A DNA stretch of 64,000 nucleotides. Origin: Halarchaeum nitratireducens (GTDB lineage Archaea; Halobacteriota; Halobacteria; Halobacteriales; Halobacteriaceae). The translations under genes and the position numbers were made by a program. Below are positions 1-8,705 of the stretch, one piece after another (within the stretch, counting starts at the first letter, position 1; every line of letters starts with the position of its first letter). The DNA is taken from NCBI RefSeq assembly GCF_014647155.1, contig NZ_BMOQ01000003.1, positions 220,512-284,511 on the forward strand, written 5' to 3'. The notes below the pieces were generated by a model. That model had not been told where the DNA came from. It saw nothing but the letters and a program-made list of their open reading frames with translations, and did no database searches.

Positions 1-1097
1 AGGCCCTCGACGTAGAAGAGCTCGTCCTCGGCGTCGCGGCGGATGCTCCCGCGTCCGAGGTCGTCGGCGCTGAGGGAGTCGAGGTCCGTGACGATCGCCG
101 CACCGAGGACCTCCTTCAGGAACTCGACGTCGGATTTCTTCACGCGGCGGACGGCGAGGATGCCCTCCTTCGCGAGGTAGTGCTGGGCCATGTCGTCGAT
201 GCCCTTCTGACAGAGGACGACGTCGGCGCCCGAGGCCTTGATCTGCTCGACCTTCTCCTTGAGCTGCTCCTCCTCCTGATCGAGGAAGCTCTGGAGCTGG
301 TCCGGGCTGTCGATGTTGACGGACGTGTCGGCGTTGGCCTCCTCGACCTCGATGGCCTCGTTGAGGAGCAGGATGTCCGCGTCGTCGAACTCGGTCGGCA
401 TCGAGTCGAGGACCGGGTCCTTGGAGACGGTCGCGCCCTTGAGGAGCTCGGACTCGGAGACGGCGCGGCCGGTCTGCGTCTCGATGTTGATGTTGGCGAC
501 GTCGACGACCGTGGAGCCGTCGTCGGCGTCGACGGAGACGGCGCGCAGCGCCTCGTAGAGGAGCCCGGAGAGCTGCTCCTTGTCGATCTCGGCGCTCTTG
601 CCCGTCATGGACGTCTCGGCGACGGAGCGCACGAGCTCCTCGTCGTCGGGGTCGACGTCGACGGCCTCGGCGTCGACGAACTGGCGGGCCTTCTCGCTGG
701 CGAGGTTGTATCCCTTGATGACCGCGGTCGGGTGGATGTCCTGCTCGAGGAGGTCCTCGGCGTTCTTGAGGAGCTCGCCCGCGATCGCGACGGCGGTCGT
801 CGTGCCGTCGCCGGCCTCGTCCTCTTGGGTCTCGGCGACCTCGACGATCATCTCGGCCGTCGGGTTGTCGATGTCCATCTTCTCGAGGATGGTGACGCCG
901 TCGTTCGTGATCGTGACGTCACCCATGTCGTCCACGAGCATCTTGTCCATCCCCTTCGGGCCGAGGGTGGAGCGGACGGCGTCCGCGACGGCGCGCGCCG
1001 CGGAGATGTTGTGCTCCTGTGCGTCCTTGTCCTTTACTCGCTGCGCGTCGTCGCCCATGATGACCATCGGCTGGCCCTGCATACGTCGCTGAGACAT
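1..1097 (-). CDS. ths: Thermosome (group II chaperonin) subunit, 3' end outside window
   Basis: ATP-dependent cytosolic protein-folding chaperonin subunit of the archaeal Cpn60/CCT family. The first 365 codons are visible, starting [10 protein letters not shown]; the family is normally about 550 residues, so the apical, second intermediate and C-terminal equatorial parts lie outside the window. Nucleotide-binding signatures are intact: [10 protein letters not shown] (residues 45-54), [11 protein letters not shown] (61-71) and GDGTT (96-100). A TATA-like box sits about 28 bases before the ATG, so the mRNA is probably leaderless. Haloarchaea usually have several thermosome paralogues and I cannot say which one this is. 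Family assignment is essentially certain. Confidence 0.97.
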   Translation of the reverse strand, partial: MSQRRMQGQPMVIMGDDAQRVKDKDAQEHNISAARAVADAVRSTLGPKGMDKMLVDDMGDVTITNDGVTILEKMDIDNPTAEMIVEVAETQEDEAGDGTTTAVAIAGELLKNAEDLLEQDIHPTAVIKGYNLASEKARQFVDAEAVDVDPDDEELVRSVAETSMTGKSAEIDKEQLSGLLYEALRAVSVDADDGSTVVDVANINIETQTGRAVSESELLKGATVSKDPVLDSMPTEFDDADILLLNEAIEVEEANADTSVNIDSPDQLQSFLDQEEEQLKEKVEQIKASGADVVLCQKGIDDMAQHYLAKEGILAVRRVKKSDVEFLKEVLGAAIVTDLDSLSADDLGRGSIRRDAEDELFYVEG

Positions 1098-1124
1098 CGT
1101 CACTACATCGATTGTTTGTCCTTC

Positions 1125-1132
1125 TATATAAA
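1125..1132 (-). promoter_or_regulatory. TATA box of thermosome gene
   Basis: Read on the minus strand this is TTTATATA, inside an AT-rich patch of otherwise GC-rich DNA. Its centre is about 30 bases upstream of the thermosome ATG at 1097, the spacing expected for a TBP/TFB promoter making a nearly leaderless transcript. Confidence 0.75.
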
Positions 1133-1353
1133 ATTTGTGTGTATGTCGGTGTCGAGGGGCGCGAGAGCGCCCGACGCGACCGAAACGTATGGTGGGGATT
1201 ATCACACCCATTCGGCGGACCACGTCGCCGCGCCCGCCCACACCGCCGGTCCGCGCTCGACGCCCTCACGCGCGGAGTACCGCCTGACCCGGCCGTGCCC
1301 GCACGGTCCCCACAGCCACCAGTCCTTTGTCGTCCCGCCGACACCCGTCCCGT

Positions 1354-1593
1354 ATGGCCACGCTCACCAGCGAGGACGAAGGGAAGATCCTGGTCGACGT
1401 CGAGGGCGAGGAGTTCGGCGTCGTCACCGAAGTCGAGTCGAACACCGCGTGGGTCGACCCCGATCCCGGGCTCGGCGACGCCGTCCTCGCCGCCCTCGGG
1501 TGGAGCGAACGGGACGGGGACGACTACACCGTTGAAGGCGACCTCGTCGACACCGTCACCGAGGGCGAGATCCGCGTGAACGTCGACCTGTAG
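1354..1593 (+). CDS. Small conserved acidic protein, unknown function
   Basis: A 79-residue acidic protein beginning MATLTSEDEG. An upstream in-frame ATG at 1327 exists, but its extra residues (MSSRRHPSR) are basic and unlike a halophilic protein, so 1354 is preferred. The sequence is a compact, beta-rich run of short hydrophobic strands (ILVDVEGEEFGVV, GEIRVNVDL) that resembles PRC-barrel-like domains, but I would not assign a function. It lies between the divergent thermosome gene and the GIDE-like membrane protein, 55 bp before the latter. Confidence 0.75.
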   Translation: MATLTSEDEGKILVDVEGEEFGVVTEVESNTAWVDPDPGLGDAVLAALGWSERDGDDYTVEGDLVDTVTEGEIRVNVDL

Positions 1594-1648
1594 GGCGACG
1601 GCGCGAGCCGAACGTTTAACCGCCTCTTCTCTCGATGCCGGAACAGGC

Positions 1649-2515
1649 ATGTCCGCCCTCCCTATCGCCGTCGGCGTCGCCCTCCTCCTCGTCGCCGCGT
1701 TCGCCGGCGTCTACGGTCGCCGCCAGCACCGCCGGAGCGCGCTCGTCCGGAACACCGAGACGACCGACGTCTGGGACGTCCGCGAGGAGGGTCGCGTCGA
1801 ACTGAAAGGCACCGTCCGCGCCGACGAACCGTTCGACTCTCCGATCCGCGGCGACCCCGCCGTCCTCTCCGCGTGGGAAGTCGAGGAGTGGGACGAGCGC
1901 GGCGACTCCGAGATGTGGGAGACGCGCGCCGAAGGCGTCTACGCGACGCCGTTCGCCCTCGACGACGGCACCGGCCGCGTCACGGTCGACGTCGGTGACC
2001 ACGTGGACGACGTCTCCTCCGGCACCGGCGTCCACGAGATACAGGTCGGCCCCATCGACGTCGACCGCCTCGCCGGCGTCGGCGTCTCCGCCGACGACGT
2101 CCTCGCGGTCCTCGACGACTTCGCCGTCGGCGTCAGCGTCCCCCCGGACGCCGACCCGCCCGAGCGCGTCGCCGACTTCGTCCGCGGCGAAGCCGGCCTC
2201 GCGGAGCAGCGCGACTCCATCACGAACGTCCTCGACTTCGGGACGGCGCACGGCGAGCGCCGGTACTACGAGGGGGTCCTCGCGCCCGACGACGACGTCT
2301 ACGTACTCGGGCACGCGCGCGCCACCGAGGGCGCCACGCACCCGCTCAAGCCGGAGGACGTCGTCGTCACCCCACGCGAGTCGTTCATCGTCTCCGATAT
2401 GCCCGAGTCCGAACTCGCTGACGCGTTCGGGACGTACCGCTACGCGTACGTCGGGGCCGCTCTCGCCGCCGTCGTCGGACTCGGCGCGCTCGCGGTCGGC
2501 CTCGGCGTCGTCTAG
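1649..2515 (+). CDS. GIDE-like membrane protein
   Basis: 288 residues with one N-terminal transmembrane helix (about residues 4-22, start MSALPIAVGV), a large soluble domain, and one C-terminal hydrophobic segment (about 262-285). The central part, with VELKGTV near residue 50 and a C-terminal VLGHA element, resembles the GIDE domain found in eukaryotic MUL1 and in many haloarchaeal membrane proteins annotated as E3-ligase-like. There is no RING finger, so ubiquitin-ligase activity should not be inferred. Its role in archaea is unknown. Start chosen at the ATG preceding the membrane helix. Confidence 0.72.
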   Translation: MSALPIAVGVALLLVAAFAGVYGRRQHRRSALVRNTETTDVWDVREEGRVELKGTVRADEPFDSPIRGDPAVLSAWEVEEWDERGDSEMWETRAEGVYATPFALDDGTGRVTVDVGDHVDDVSSGTGVHEIQVGPIDVDRLAGVGVSADDVLAVLDDFAVGVSVPPDADPPERVADFVRGEAGLAEQRDSITNVLDFGTAHGERRYYEGVLAPDDDVYVLGHARATEGATHPLKPEDVVVTPRESFIVSDMPESELADAFGTYRYAYVGAALAAVVGLGALAVGLGVV

Positions 2516-2597
2516 CCCGAGCGCGTTCGCACCGAGCGTCGTCGATCACCGAAGATCGATACGCGGTGCTCCTCGACGGTGGATCGCGGAGAGAAGA

Positions 2598-2679
2598 CGC
2601 CGGGACTGGGATTTGAACCCAGAACCCCATACGGGGACACGCTTTCCAGGCGTGCGCTTTGCCATTCGGCCATCCCGGC
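2598..2679 (-). tRNA. tRNA-Ser (GGA)
   Basis: Minus-strand class II tRNA of 82 nt. The acceptor arms GCCGGGA and TCCCGGC pair perfectly and the discriminator is G, as in serine tRNAs. The anticodon loop CUGGAAA gives anticodon GGA, there is a long variable arm around GTCCCCGTATGGGG, and the T-loop is TTCAAAT. No intron is seen and CCA is not encoded, so maturation needs the CCA-adding enzyme encoded near 33 kb. Confidence 0.95.
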
Positions 2680-2739
2680 CTGCACCCCCTGATAGCCCGG
2701 TCGACGATTTAAAGCCTTCTTTTCGCCCCGGGTGATTCG

Positions 2740-2910
2740 TCACCCGACGGCGCGCGCTCCGGCGGCGCCCGCGACGCCGACCACCACCGCGACCGCGAGG
2801 AGCGCGGCGATCGCGGGACCGCCGCCCGCGAGTGCGCGATACGCGACGGCGACGATCAGGAAGACGAGGGAGGCGACCGCGCCCCACGCGGCCGTGTCCG
2901 CGACGCCCAT
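2740..2910 (-). CDS. Small two-helix membrane protein
   Basis: A 56-residue Ala/Val-rich protein, MGVADTAAWG at the N-terminus, with two predicted transmembrane helices (about residues 9-27 and 32-52) joined by a short Gly/Pro turn. It starts only 6 bp after the stop of ridA on the same strand, so the two are probably co-transcribed. No family recognised. The lack of frame disruption and tight spacing support a real gene. Confidence 0.6.
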   Translation of the reverse strand: MGVADTAAWGAVASLVFLIVAVAYRALAGGGPAIAALLAVAVVVGVAGAAGARAVG

Positions 2911-2916
2911 TCGATT

Positions 2917-3300
2917 TCAGTCGCGCTGGGCGGCGACGGCCTCGATCTCGACCGCCGCCTGCTTCGGGAGGGCCTCGACGCCGAACGCGCTCCGCGCCGG
3001 CGGATTGTCCGCGAAGTATTCGCCGTAGGCGTCGTTCATCTCCTCGAAGTCGTCGATGTCGTCGAGGAGCACCGTCGTCTTGAGGACGTCCTGCATCGTG
3101 AGTCCCTCGTCTTCGAGGATGGCCTTCACGTTCTCCAGACACTGGCGGGTCTGGGTGGCGACGTCCTCGTCCGCGAGGCTCTCTCCCTCCGCAGTGAGCG
3201 GGATCTGCCCGGCGGTGAAGACGACGCTTCCGTCGGTCGTCGCTTGGCTGTACGCCCCGACGGCCTCGGGCGCGTCCGGCGTCTCGATGATCCGTTTCAT
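2917..3300 (-). CDS. ridA: RidA family enamine/imine deaminase
   Basis: 127-residue YjgF/YER057c/UK114 (RidA) protein, which hydrolyses reactive 2-aminoacrylate-type enamines made by PLP enzymes such as threonine/serine dehydratases. Family features are the N-terminal AVGAYSQA, the central FTAGQIPL, and the C-terminal PARSAFGVEALPKQAAVEIE, whose Arg is the substrate-carboxylate ligand. The start at MKRIIETPDA matches the family; an upstream extension exists but is not halophile-like. A threonine deaminase gene (ilvA), a classical source of RidA substrates, lies less than 3 kb away. Confidence 0.93.
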   Translation of the reverse strand: MKRIIETPDAPEAVGAYSQATTDGSVVFTAGQIPLTAEGESLADEDVATQTRQCLENVKAILEDEGLTMQDVLKTTVLLDDIDDFEEMNDAYGEYFADNPPARSAFGVEALPKQAAVEIEAVAAQRD

Positions 3301-3375
3301 ACGTCCACCCTCGCTCGGGCGGGACTTAATTGTGGTCGCGGTTTCGTCCTCCACCGCCGTCGTTTACTCGGTGGC

Positions 3376-4350
3376 GTGCGAAGGGCGGGCGTGCGCCGAC
3401 GCCTCCGCCTCCTCGCCGCCGCTTCGCTCGCTCTCTGTTGGTACCTCTCCTTACGCGCGCGACGCCGCGCGGCCGACGTCCCACTCAGTCCCGTCACGGC
3501 GCGCGGATACGTCGGCCCCGACTTCCCCGAGCGCACCGACCTGACGACGGGCGAGGTCCCGGCCGGCGAGATGGACGACATGGCCCACTACGGCCGTCCG
3601 GACTTCGACCCGGATCGGGTCCACCCCGCGGTCCGTGACTTCTACGAGGCGACGAGCGCGTACCGGATGACCGCGACGGTGACGTGGCACCGCGGCTTTC
3701 GCCTCGGCGCGGCGCTCGCCGCGCGCGCCACGAGCGCCGTCGAACAGCTGAACCTCCCCGGCCCCCGCGAGGACTCGACCGTTCCCCTCGAAAGCCGGTT
3801 CGCGACGGTCCGGGAGGGGATCGATCCGCGGGACGGCGTCCGGGCGTGGGTGCGGACGAACCCGGAGACGGGCGAGGCCGTCTTCGTCGCGCTCTACGGG
3901 AGCCACGACGACGGCGGGGTCGACCGGATCGGAGACGGAGACGGAGACGCGGGAGAGCGACACGCGATCGATGCGGAAGCTGGCGGTCCCGCTGGCTCAC
4001 GCAGCGAGGAGCGGTACGTGAACGACGCAGGGCGGTACGTGAACGTCGCCGTCCCGATCCCGTGGGGGAACGTCTCGACCGCGCTCCACATCGTCCACGC
4101 CGGCGGCGACCCGGACGCGACGGGCGTCGACCTGACGACGCGCACGGGCGAGCGTTCCGGCCTCTACCTCGTGACGCCGCTCGGCGACGTCGCGCTCCCC
4201 GTCGAGCAGCGTTTCGCCGTCCGTCCGGCGACGGGCCACCACCCGGACGCGGACGCGGCCATCACCGCGACGCAGACGATGTGGCTCTGCGGCGTGCCCT
4301 TCCTCACGATCGAGTACGACGCGGTGCGCGGCGATCCCGGCTCAGCATAA
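3376..4350 (+). CDS. Conserved haloarchaeal protein with N-terminal membrane anchor
   Basis: About 324 residues from a GTG start (a second in-frame GTG lies at 3391). The N-terminus has Arg-rich residues followed by one hydrophobic helix (RLLAAASLALCWYLSL), then a soluble acidic domain with a low-complexity Asp/Gly insert (DRIGDGDGDAGE, near residue 195). No catalytic motif or family recognised. It is divergent from ridA. Its TAA stop is immediately followed by the left end of the tnpB insertion element, so the element sits exactly at the gene's 3' edge. Confidence 0.65.
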   Translation: MRRAGVRRRLRLLAAASLALCWYLSLRARRRAADVPLSPVTARGYVGPDFPERTDLTTGEVPAGEMDDMAHYGRPDFDPDRVHPAVRDFYEATSAYRMTATVTWHRGFRLGAALAARATSAVEQLNLPGPREDSTVPLESRFATVREGIDPRDGVRAWVRTNPETGEAVFVALYGSHDDGGVDRIGDGDGDAGERHAIDAEAGGPAGSRSEERYVNDAGRYVNVAVPIPWGNVSTALHIVHAGGDPDATGVDLTTRTGERSGLYLVTPLGDVALPVEQRFAVRPATGHHPDADAAITATQTMWLCGVPFLTIEYDAVRGDPGSA

Positions 4351-4369
4351 CACATGGTGGAGCCTCCGG

Positions 4370-4413
4370 CCTCAAGGAGCGACCGAAGCGTAGCGAAGGG
4401 AGCGAGTAGGTCG
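4370..4413 (+). repeat. Left-end subterminal palindrome of the IS element
   Basis: Imperfect palindrome with CCTCAAGGAGCGA on the left and AGCGAGTAGG on the right. The same arrangement recurs at 5781-5824 near the right end, identifying this as the element's left end. It lies about 90 bp upstream of the tnpB start. Confidence 0.6.
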
Positions 4414-4472
4414 GAGAGGAAACCGACGTGGTACGATACAACCGACGTATAGCGACCGGCCGACTCCCGAAC

Positions 4473-4480
4473 GTATAAGT
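4473..4480 (+). promoter_or_regulatory. TATA box of tnpB
   Basis: GTATAAGT centred about 27 bases upstream of the tnpB ATG at 4503, giving a leaderless transcript by the usual haloarchaeal spacing. A second AT-rich patch follows at 4486-4502. Confidence 0.6.
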
Positions 4481-4502
4481 ACCGCCTTATCTTCTCTGAA
4501 AT

Positions 4503-5753
4503 ATGGGTGTGCGTCGAACCGCTGTCGTGAAACTCGCTGTTTCCGACGAACAACGCGACGCACTCCATCGAACCGCCGAGCAATACCTGTACTGCGCGAA
4601 TCGAACCGCCGAATACTGCTGGTCCGACACATCGTACACCGAGTGCAAGACCAACAAACGACAGGTACGGGACACCCTCTACTCTGAACTTCGAGAGAAG
4701 ACGGCGTTGCAGGCACAACTCGTCCAAGCCGCGATACGTCGCGCCGTCGAAGCCACTAAGGGCGTCATCGAACGGTGGAAGAAAGGACAGCGCGTCTCCC
4801 GTCCGACGTTCACCGCCGAGACGATGGACTACGACACGCGGAGCGCGACCTTCTACCGGAACAAGGTATCGCTGGCGACCGTTGAGGGCCGGGTCGAGCC
4901 GTCATTCGTTCTCCCGGCAGATAGCCCGACACCCTACGAGCGGTACGTACTCTCCGAGAACTACGAGTTCCGCGAGAGCACGCTTCGGTACGATGCGGCG
5001 ACCGACGAGTTCTACCTCAACATCTCGACTCGGCGGATCGACAGCGCTGACGAGGAGATTTCGGCAGATACTGGGCACCCCGACCAAACGGTCCTCGGTA
5101 TCGATCTCGGCGTCAACAGTCTCGCCGTCGCTTCGACCGGCACGTTTTGGCAGGGAGACGATTACGACCACTGGTGCCGCGAGTTCGAGAAGCGACGCGG
5201 CGAGATGCAACGGCGCGGCACGCAAGCCGCCCACAACGCCTTGCTTCGACTCGACAAGCGTGAAGAAGCATGGCGGAAACAGTACATCCACACGGTCGCC
5301 AACGAACTCGTCTCGGAAGCTATCGAATACGACTGCGACGTAATCGTATTCGAGGACTTGACTGATATCCGCGAGCGGCTTCCGCAGGCGAAGTGGCACC
5401 ACGTCTGGGCGTTCCGACGCCTGTTCGAGTACGTCTCCTACAAGGCCCCCGAGATGGGCGTCTCCGTCGAGCAGGTCGAACCGAACCACACGTCTCAACG
5501 CTGTTCGCGGACGGACTGTGGGTTCACGCACGAGGACAACCGCCATGGGGAACACTTCGAGTGCCAGAAGTGCGGCTACGAGGTGAACGCGGACTACAAC
5601 GGTGCGAAGAACATCGGGCTGCGATACGCTCGCAAGCAGACACACAGACTCCGTTCCTCGCCCACGTCGGGGAGCGGAGACGCAGAAGTAGACCTGCGTG
5701 TGAATGGTGGGACGTTGAACGGCGAGAGTCACCGGCCTATTGCTGGCGACTGA
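4503..5753 (+). CDS. tnpB: TnpB RNA-guided endonuclease (IS1341-type)
   Basis: 416-residue OrfB/TnpB protein, the transposon-encoded RNA-guided nuclease related to Cas12. The split RuvC active site is complete: D201 (GIDLGVNS), E284 (VFEDLTDIRE) and D364 (VNADYNGAKN). The zinc ribbon is present (C334/C339 and C354/C357). The N-terminal part is the helix-turn-helix/wedge region. Full length with no frameshift, so it is probably active. TnpB proteins cut DNA next to a short TAM under direction of an omega RNA made from the 3' end of the gene and the right end. Codon use is slightly less GC-rich than in its neighbours. Confidence 0.95.
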   Translation: MGVRRTAVVKLAVSDEQRDALHRTAEQYLYCANRTAEYCWSDTSYTECKTNKRQVRDTLYSELREKTALQAQLVQAAIRRAVEATKGVIERWKKGQRVSRPTFTAETMDYDTRSATFYRNKVSLATVEGRVEPSFVLPADSPTPYERYVLSENYEFRESTLRYDAATDEFYLNISTRRIDSADEEISADTGHPDQTVLGIDLGVNSLAVASTGTFWQGDDYDHWCREFEKRRGEMQRRGTQAAHNALLRLDKREEAWRKQYIHTVANELVSEAIEYDCDVIVFEDLTDIRERLPQAKWHHVWAFRRLFEYVSYKAPEMGVSVEQVEPNHTSQRCSRTDCGFTHEDNRHGEHFECQKCGYEVNADYNGAKNIGLRYARKQTHRLRSSPTSGSGDAEVDLRVNGGTLNGESHRPIAGD

Positions 5754-5846
5754 TTGCCGGGAGTCCACATCAAAGCCCTACCCTCAACGAGCGAACCCCG
5801 TATGGGGTAAGCGAAGTAGGATAGGGTAGCTTACACGAGTAGGTCG
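5680..5846 (+). ncRNA. Putative omega RNA (right-end scaffold plus guide)
   Basis: Predicted by analogy with TnpB systems: an RNA covering the 3' end of tnpB and the right end, followed by a guide copied from flanking DNA. The scaffold shows a closing stem of CTACCCT (5778-5784) with AGGGTAG (5823-5829) and an inner hairpin ACCCC-GTAT-GGGGT (5795-5808). The guide would begin about 5830 and read into ilvA in antisense. Sense-overlapping transcripts from IS1341-type tnpB genes are known in Halobacterium. The 5' end here is a guess; the hairpins are seen directly. Confidence 0.5.
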
Positions 5847-7042
5847 ACCTCGTAGCCGGCCTCGCGGAGTCGTGCGAGCAACGCCTCGACGTGCTCCTCG
5901 CCCCGCGTCTCCAGGTCGAGTTCGACCTCGGCGGCGTTCAGCGCGACGTCGCGGTTCGTCCTGTCGTGCTGGATCGCGTATATGTTCGCGCGCTCGTCGG
6001 TGAGGATATCGAGGAGGTCGTCGAGCGCACCGGGACGGTCCTTCAACACCGTTCGGAGTTTGACATAGCGGCCCTGATCGACGAGGCCGCGGAGGATCAC
6101 GGTCGTGAGGAGATTGAGGTCGACGTTGCCGCCGGAGAGGATCGGAACGACCGTCTCGTCCGCGTCGACGTCGAACGCGTCGGTGAGGAGCGCGGCCAGC
6201 GACGCCGCGCCCGCGCCCTCGACGAGGGTCTTCCCCCGCTCCAAGAGGAGGACGAGCGCGTTCGCGATCTCCGCGTCGGTGACCGTGACGACCTCGTCGA
6301 CGCGCTCGCGGATCACGGGGAACGTGCGTTCGCCCACGCCCCGAACGGCGATGCCGTCGGCGATGGTGTCGACCTGCTCGGCCTCCGTCAGACGGCCCTT
6401 CCGGAGGCTGTCCGCGACGCTCGATGCGCCCGTGGCTTGCACCCCGACGACCCGGACGTCCGGTGCGATTCCCTTCACCGCCGTTGCGACGCCGCTGATC
6501 AGCCCGCCGCCGCCCACCGGAACGACGACGGTGTCGATCGTGGGGAGGGCCTCCATGAGCTCGATGCCGATCGTGCCCTGTCCGGCCATGACGGCCTCGT
6601 CGTCGAAGGCGTGGACGTACGTCTGCCCCGACTCGGCCTCGATCTCGTGGGCGCGCGCTTGGGCCTCGTCGTAGTCGACGCCGTGTAGCTCGACGGTCGC
6701 GCCGTAGTTCCGCGTCGCCTTCACCTTCGAGATGGGCGCGGTCTCGGGCATCACGACCGTCGCCTCGACGCCGGCGCGCGTCGCGGCGAGCGCCACCCCC
6801 TGCGCGTGATTGCCCGCGGAGGCGGTGACGACGCCCGCCTCCCGCTCGGCGTCGGTGAGCCGCCGAATGCGGTTCGCGGCGCCCCGGATCTTGAACGAGC
6901 CGGTCCGCTGGGCGTTCTCGAACTTCAGGTGCACGTCGGCCCGGGTCATCGCGGAGAACGTGTACGAGCGCTCAAGCGGCGTCCGCCGCGCGACCTCGGA
7001 GACGGGGGCGACGGCCTCGCGGACGTCGTCGAGTTCGAGCAT
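5831..7042 (-). CDS. ilvA: Threonine ammonia-lyase (threonine deaminase)
   Basis: PLP enzyme converting threonine to 2-oxobutanoate plus ammonia, the entry step of isoleucine synthesis. 403 residues: fold-type II catalytic domain (about 1-320) with the Schiff-base lysine K51 in SFKIRGA, SAGNHAQGVA near residue 95 and the phosphate-binding PVGGGGLISG near 180; then an ACT-type regulatory domain (about 325-403, beginning YVKLRTVLKDRPGAL) suggesting amino-acid feedback. Its last codons abut the IS right end, but the C-terminus looks normal. It is convergent with tnpB. Confidence 0.95.
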   Translation of the reverse strand: MLELDDVREAVAPVSEVARRTPLERSYTFSAMTRADVHLKFENAQRTGSFKIRGAANRIRRLTDAEREAGVVTASAGNHAQGVALAATRAGVEATVVMPETAPISKVKATRNYGATVELHGVDYDEAQARAHEIEAESGQTYVHAFDDEAVMAGQGTIGIELMEALPTIDTVVVPVGGGGLISGVATAVKGIAPDVRVVGVQATGASSVADSLRKGRLTEAEQVDTIADGIAVRGVGERTFPVIRERVDEVVTVTDAEIANALVLLLERGKTLVEGAGAASLAALLTDAFDVDADETVVPILSGGNVDLNLLTTVILRGLVDQGRYVKLRTVLKDRPGALDDLLDILTDERANIYAIQHDRTNRDVALNAAEVELDLETRGEEHVEALLARLREAGYEVDLLV

Positions 7043-7221
7043 ACGACCGCTACGCCGAGGCGTCGCCTAAGCGATTCGATGCATCGCAGAACGGAAGCGT
7101 GTGACGACTGGACCGACGTGCCGGGACGTAATAAGTGCCGGGAAAGCGGAGTGAAAGTGAAACTGACGGGGCCGTGCGCCGGAACCGCACGCCTTAGGGT
7201 GGACCGCCGTCCAGTACGGCC

Positions 7222-8598
7222 GTGGATAGCCGCCTGGCCGCCACGTGGCGACGCGTCTTCGGACTCGCGTGGCCCGTGATGGCCTCTCAGACCCTCCGCA
7301 CGCTCATGCGGACGGTCGACGTCCTCGTCACCGCGACGTTCTCGCCCGCCGCCGTCGTCGCCGTCGGGCTCGCCGACCTCTACGGGCGCGTCCCGCTCCG
7401 CATCGGTATCGGGTTCGGAAGCGCCGCCATCGCGCTCGCCAGCCAGGACACCGGCGCGGACGCCGACGCCAACCGCGCCGAAGCGGTTTCGAGCGCCGTC
7501 CTGATGGGGCTCCTCGCGGGCGTCCCCATCGCCCTCTGCGGGATCTTCCTCGGCCCGTCGCTGATTCGGCTCTTCGGCGCGACCGGCGACACCGTGACGC
7601 TCGGCGCGACGTACCTCGGCGTCGTCCTCGCCACCGCGCCCGCGCGCCACGTCTCCCTCGTCGCCAGCCGCGCCCTCCAGGGCACGGGCGACACCCGCAC
7701 GCCGATGTACGTCACCGGCCTCGCCAACGTCACCAACATCGCCGGATCGCTCGTCCTCGGCCTCGGGCTCTTCGGCGTCGCCTCCTACGGCGTCCTCGGC
7801 GTCGGCGCCGCCACCGCCGTCTCGAACGTCCTCTCCGCGGCGCTCCTCGTCGCCGCCATCGGCGCGTTCGCCGACGACCTCGAACTCGTCCGTCCCCGCG
7901 ACCTCCTCATCGCCCGCCAGCTCCTTGCCGTCGCCGTCCCGAAGATCGCCGAGGGGGCCGCCACCACGCTCGCCGAGTTCCCGTTCAACGCCCTCCTGCT
8001 CGGCTTCGGAACGCCCGTCAACGCCGGCTTCCAGATCGGCCGCCGCGTCTACCAGCAGGTCACGGGGCCGCTCTCGCGCGGGTATCGCACCGCCGTCGGC
8101 GTCCTCGTCGGACAGGCGCTCGGCGACGGCGACCCCGCCGAGGCCCGCTACCGGGGGTGGGCGACCGCCGGCCTCGCCGCCCTCACCGTCGGCGGCGTCG
8201 GCCTCGCGCTCGTCGCCCTCGCCCCTGACGCCGTCCGCCTCCTCGCCGCCGGCTCGCCCGACGCGCTCCCCTACGCCACCGGGTTCGCGCGCGTCTACGG
8301 TCTCACGGCCGTCTTCGTCGCCGTCTTCACCGCCCTCTCGGGTGCGCTCGGCGGCGCGAGCGAGACCCGCATCCCCCTCTTCGCGCGCGCCACCGGCGTC
8401 TTCGGTGGCCTCGTCGGCCTCACCTACGCCCTGGGCGTCGCCCTCGGGTGGGGTCCGCTCGGCGCGTACGTCGCCGTCGCCGTCCAGTACGTCTGGATGG
8501 CCGCCGTCGCCGCCCTCGGGTTCCGCTACTCCGACTGGGCGACTCGCGCCGCCGGCATGATGGCCGAACGGGGAAGCGTCAGCGACGCCGAGGACTGA
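7222..8598 (+). CDS. MATE family efflux transporter
   Basis: 458-residue integral membrane protein with about 12 hydrophobic segments arranged as two MatE repeats, a cation-coupled multidrug/toxin exporter fold. Characteristic elements include the N-terminal LAWPVMASQTLRTLM and the repeat-boundary ALQGTGDTRTPMYV. It starts at a GTG at 7222; there is no better in-frame ATG before the first helix. It diverges from ilvA across 179 bp. The transported substrate cannot be read from the sequence. Confidence 0.9.
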   Translation: MDSRLAATWRRVFGLAWPVMASQTLRTLMRTVDVLVTATFSPAAVVAVGLADLYGRVPLRIGIGFGSAAIALASQDTGADADANRAEAVSSAVLMGLLAGVPIALCGIFLGPSLIRLFGATGDTVTLGATYLGVVLATAPARHVSLVASRALQGTGDTRTPMYVTGLANVTNIAGSLVLGLGLFGVASYGVLGVGAATAVSNVLSAALLVAAIGAFADDLELVRPRDLLIARQLLAVAVPKIAEGAATTLAEFPFNALLLGFGTPVNAGFQIGRRVYQQVTGPLSRGYRTAVGVLVGQALGDGDPAEARYRGWATAGLAALTVGGVGLALVALAPDAVRLLAAGSPDALPYATGFARVYGLTAVFVAVFTALSGALGGASETRIPLFARATGVFGGLVGLTYALGVALGWGPLGAYVAVAVQYVWMAAVAALGFRYSDWATRAAGMMAERGSVSDAED

Positions 8599-8627
8599 CG
8601 CCGGAGAAACCCCGATCGAATCGCCCG

Positions 8628-8705
8628 CTTACGCTCGCCGAGGGGGACGAACGGCCGGTCCGCGGGGTCGGCGTGGCGGGCGCGCGGACGGACGCGGCCC
8701 GGTTG
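8628..8705 (-). pseudogene. Decayed copy of the citrate synthase 3' end
   Basis: This stretch resembles 8798-8873, the last 25 or so codons of the adjacent citrate synthase gene. Over the best 50 bases (8648-8697 versus 8819-8868) I count 42 matches, and a shorter alignable segment with indels continues to the equivalent of the stop codon. Of the eight mismatches only one falls at a third codon position in the live gene, so the copy is not under coding selection. Probably a remnant of a local duplication or rearrangement. Confidence 0.55.

Larger units (their letters stand above)
4351..5830 (+). mobile_element. IS200/IS605-type element carrying only tnpB (IS1341 group)
   Basis: An insertion of about 1.5 kb between the stop codons of two convergent genes: the upstream gene ends at 4350 and ilvA ends at 5831. 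It holds a complete tnpB but no tnpA Y1 transposase, so it could move only with TnpA supplied in trans. Left and right ends share a subterminal imperfect palindrome (CTCAA-GAGCGA ... AGCGA-GTAGG), as expected for TnpA-recognised single-strand hairpins. Neither end shows a target duplication, consistent with this family. Exact boundaries are inferred to within about 15 bp. Confidence 0.82.

Noticed and set aside
180..1535. Long plus-strand open frame (451 codons) opposite the thermosome gene
   Set aside because: Antisense shadow produced by high GC at third positions; the thermosome reading on the other strand is unmistakable.
4351..5830. Complete IS605 element with its own tnpA
   Set aside because: No Y1 transposase frame lies on either strand next to tnpB.
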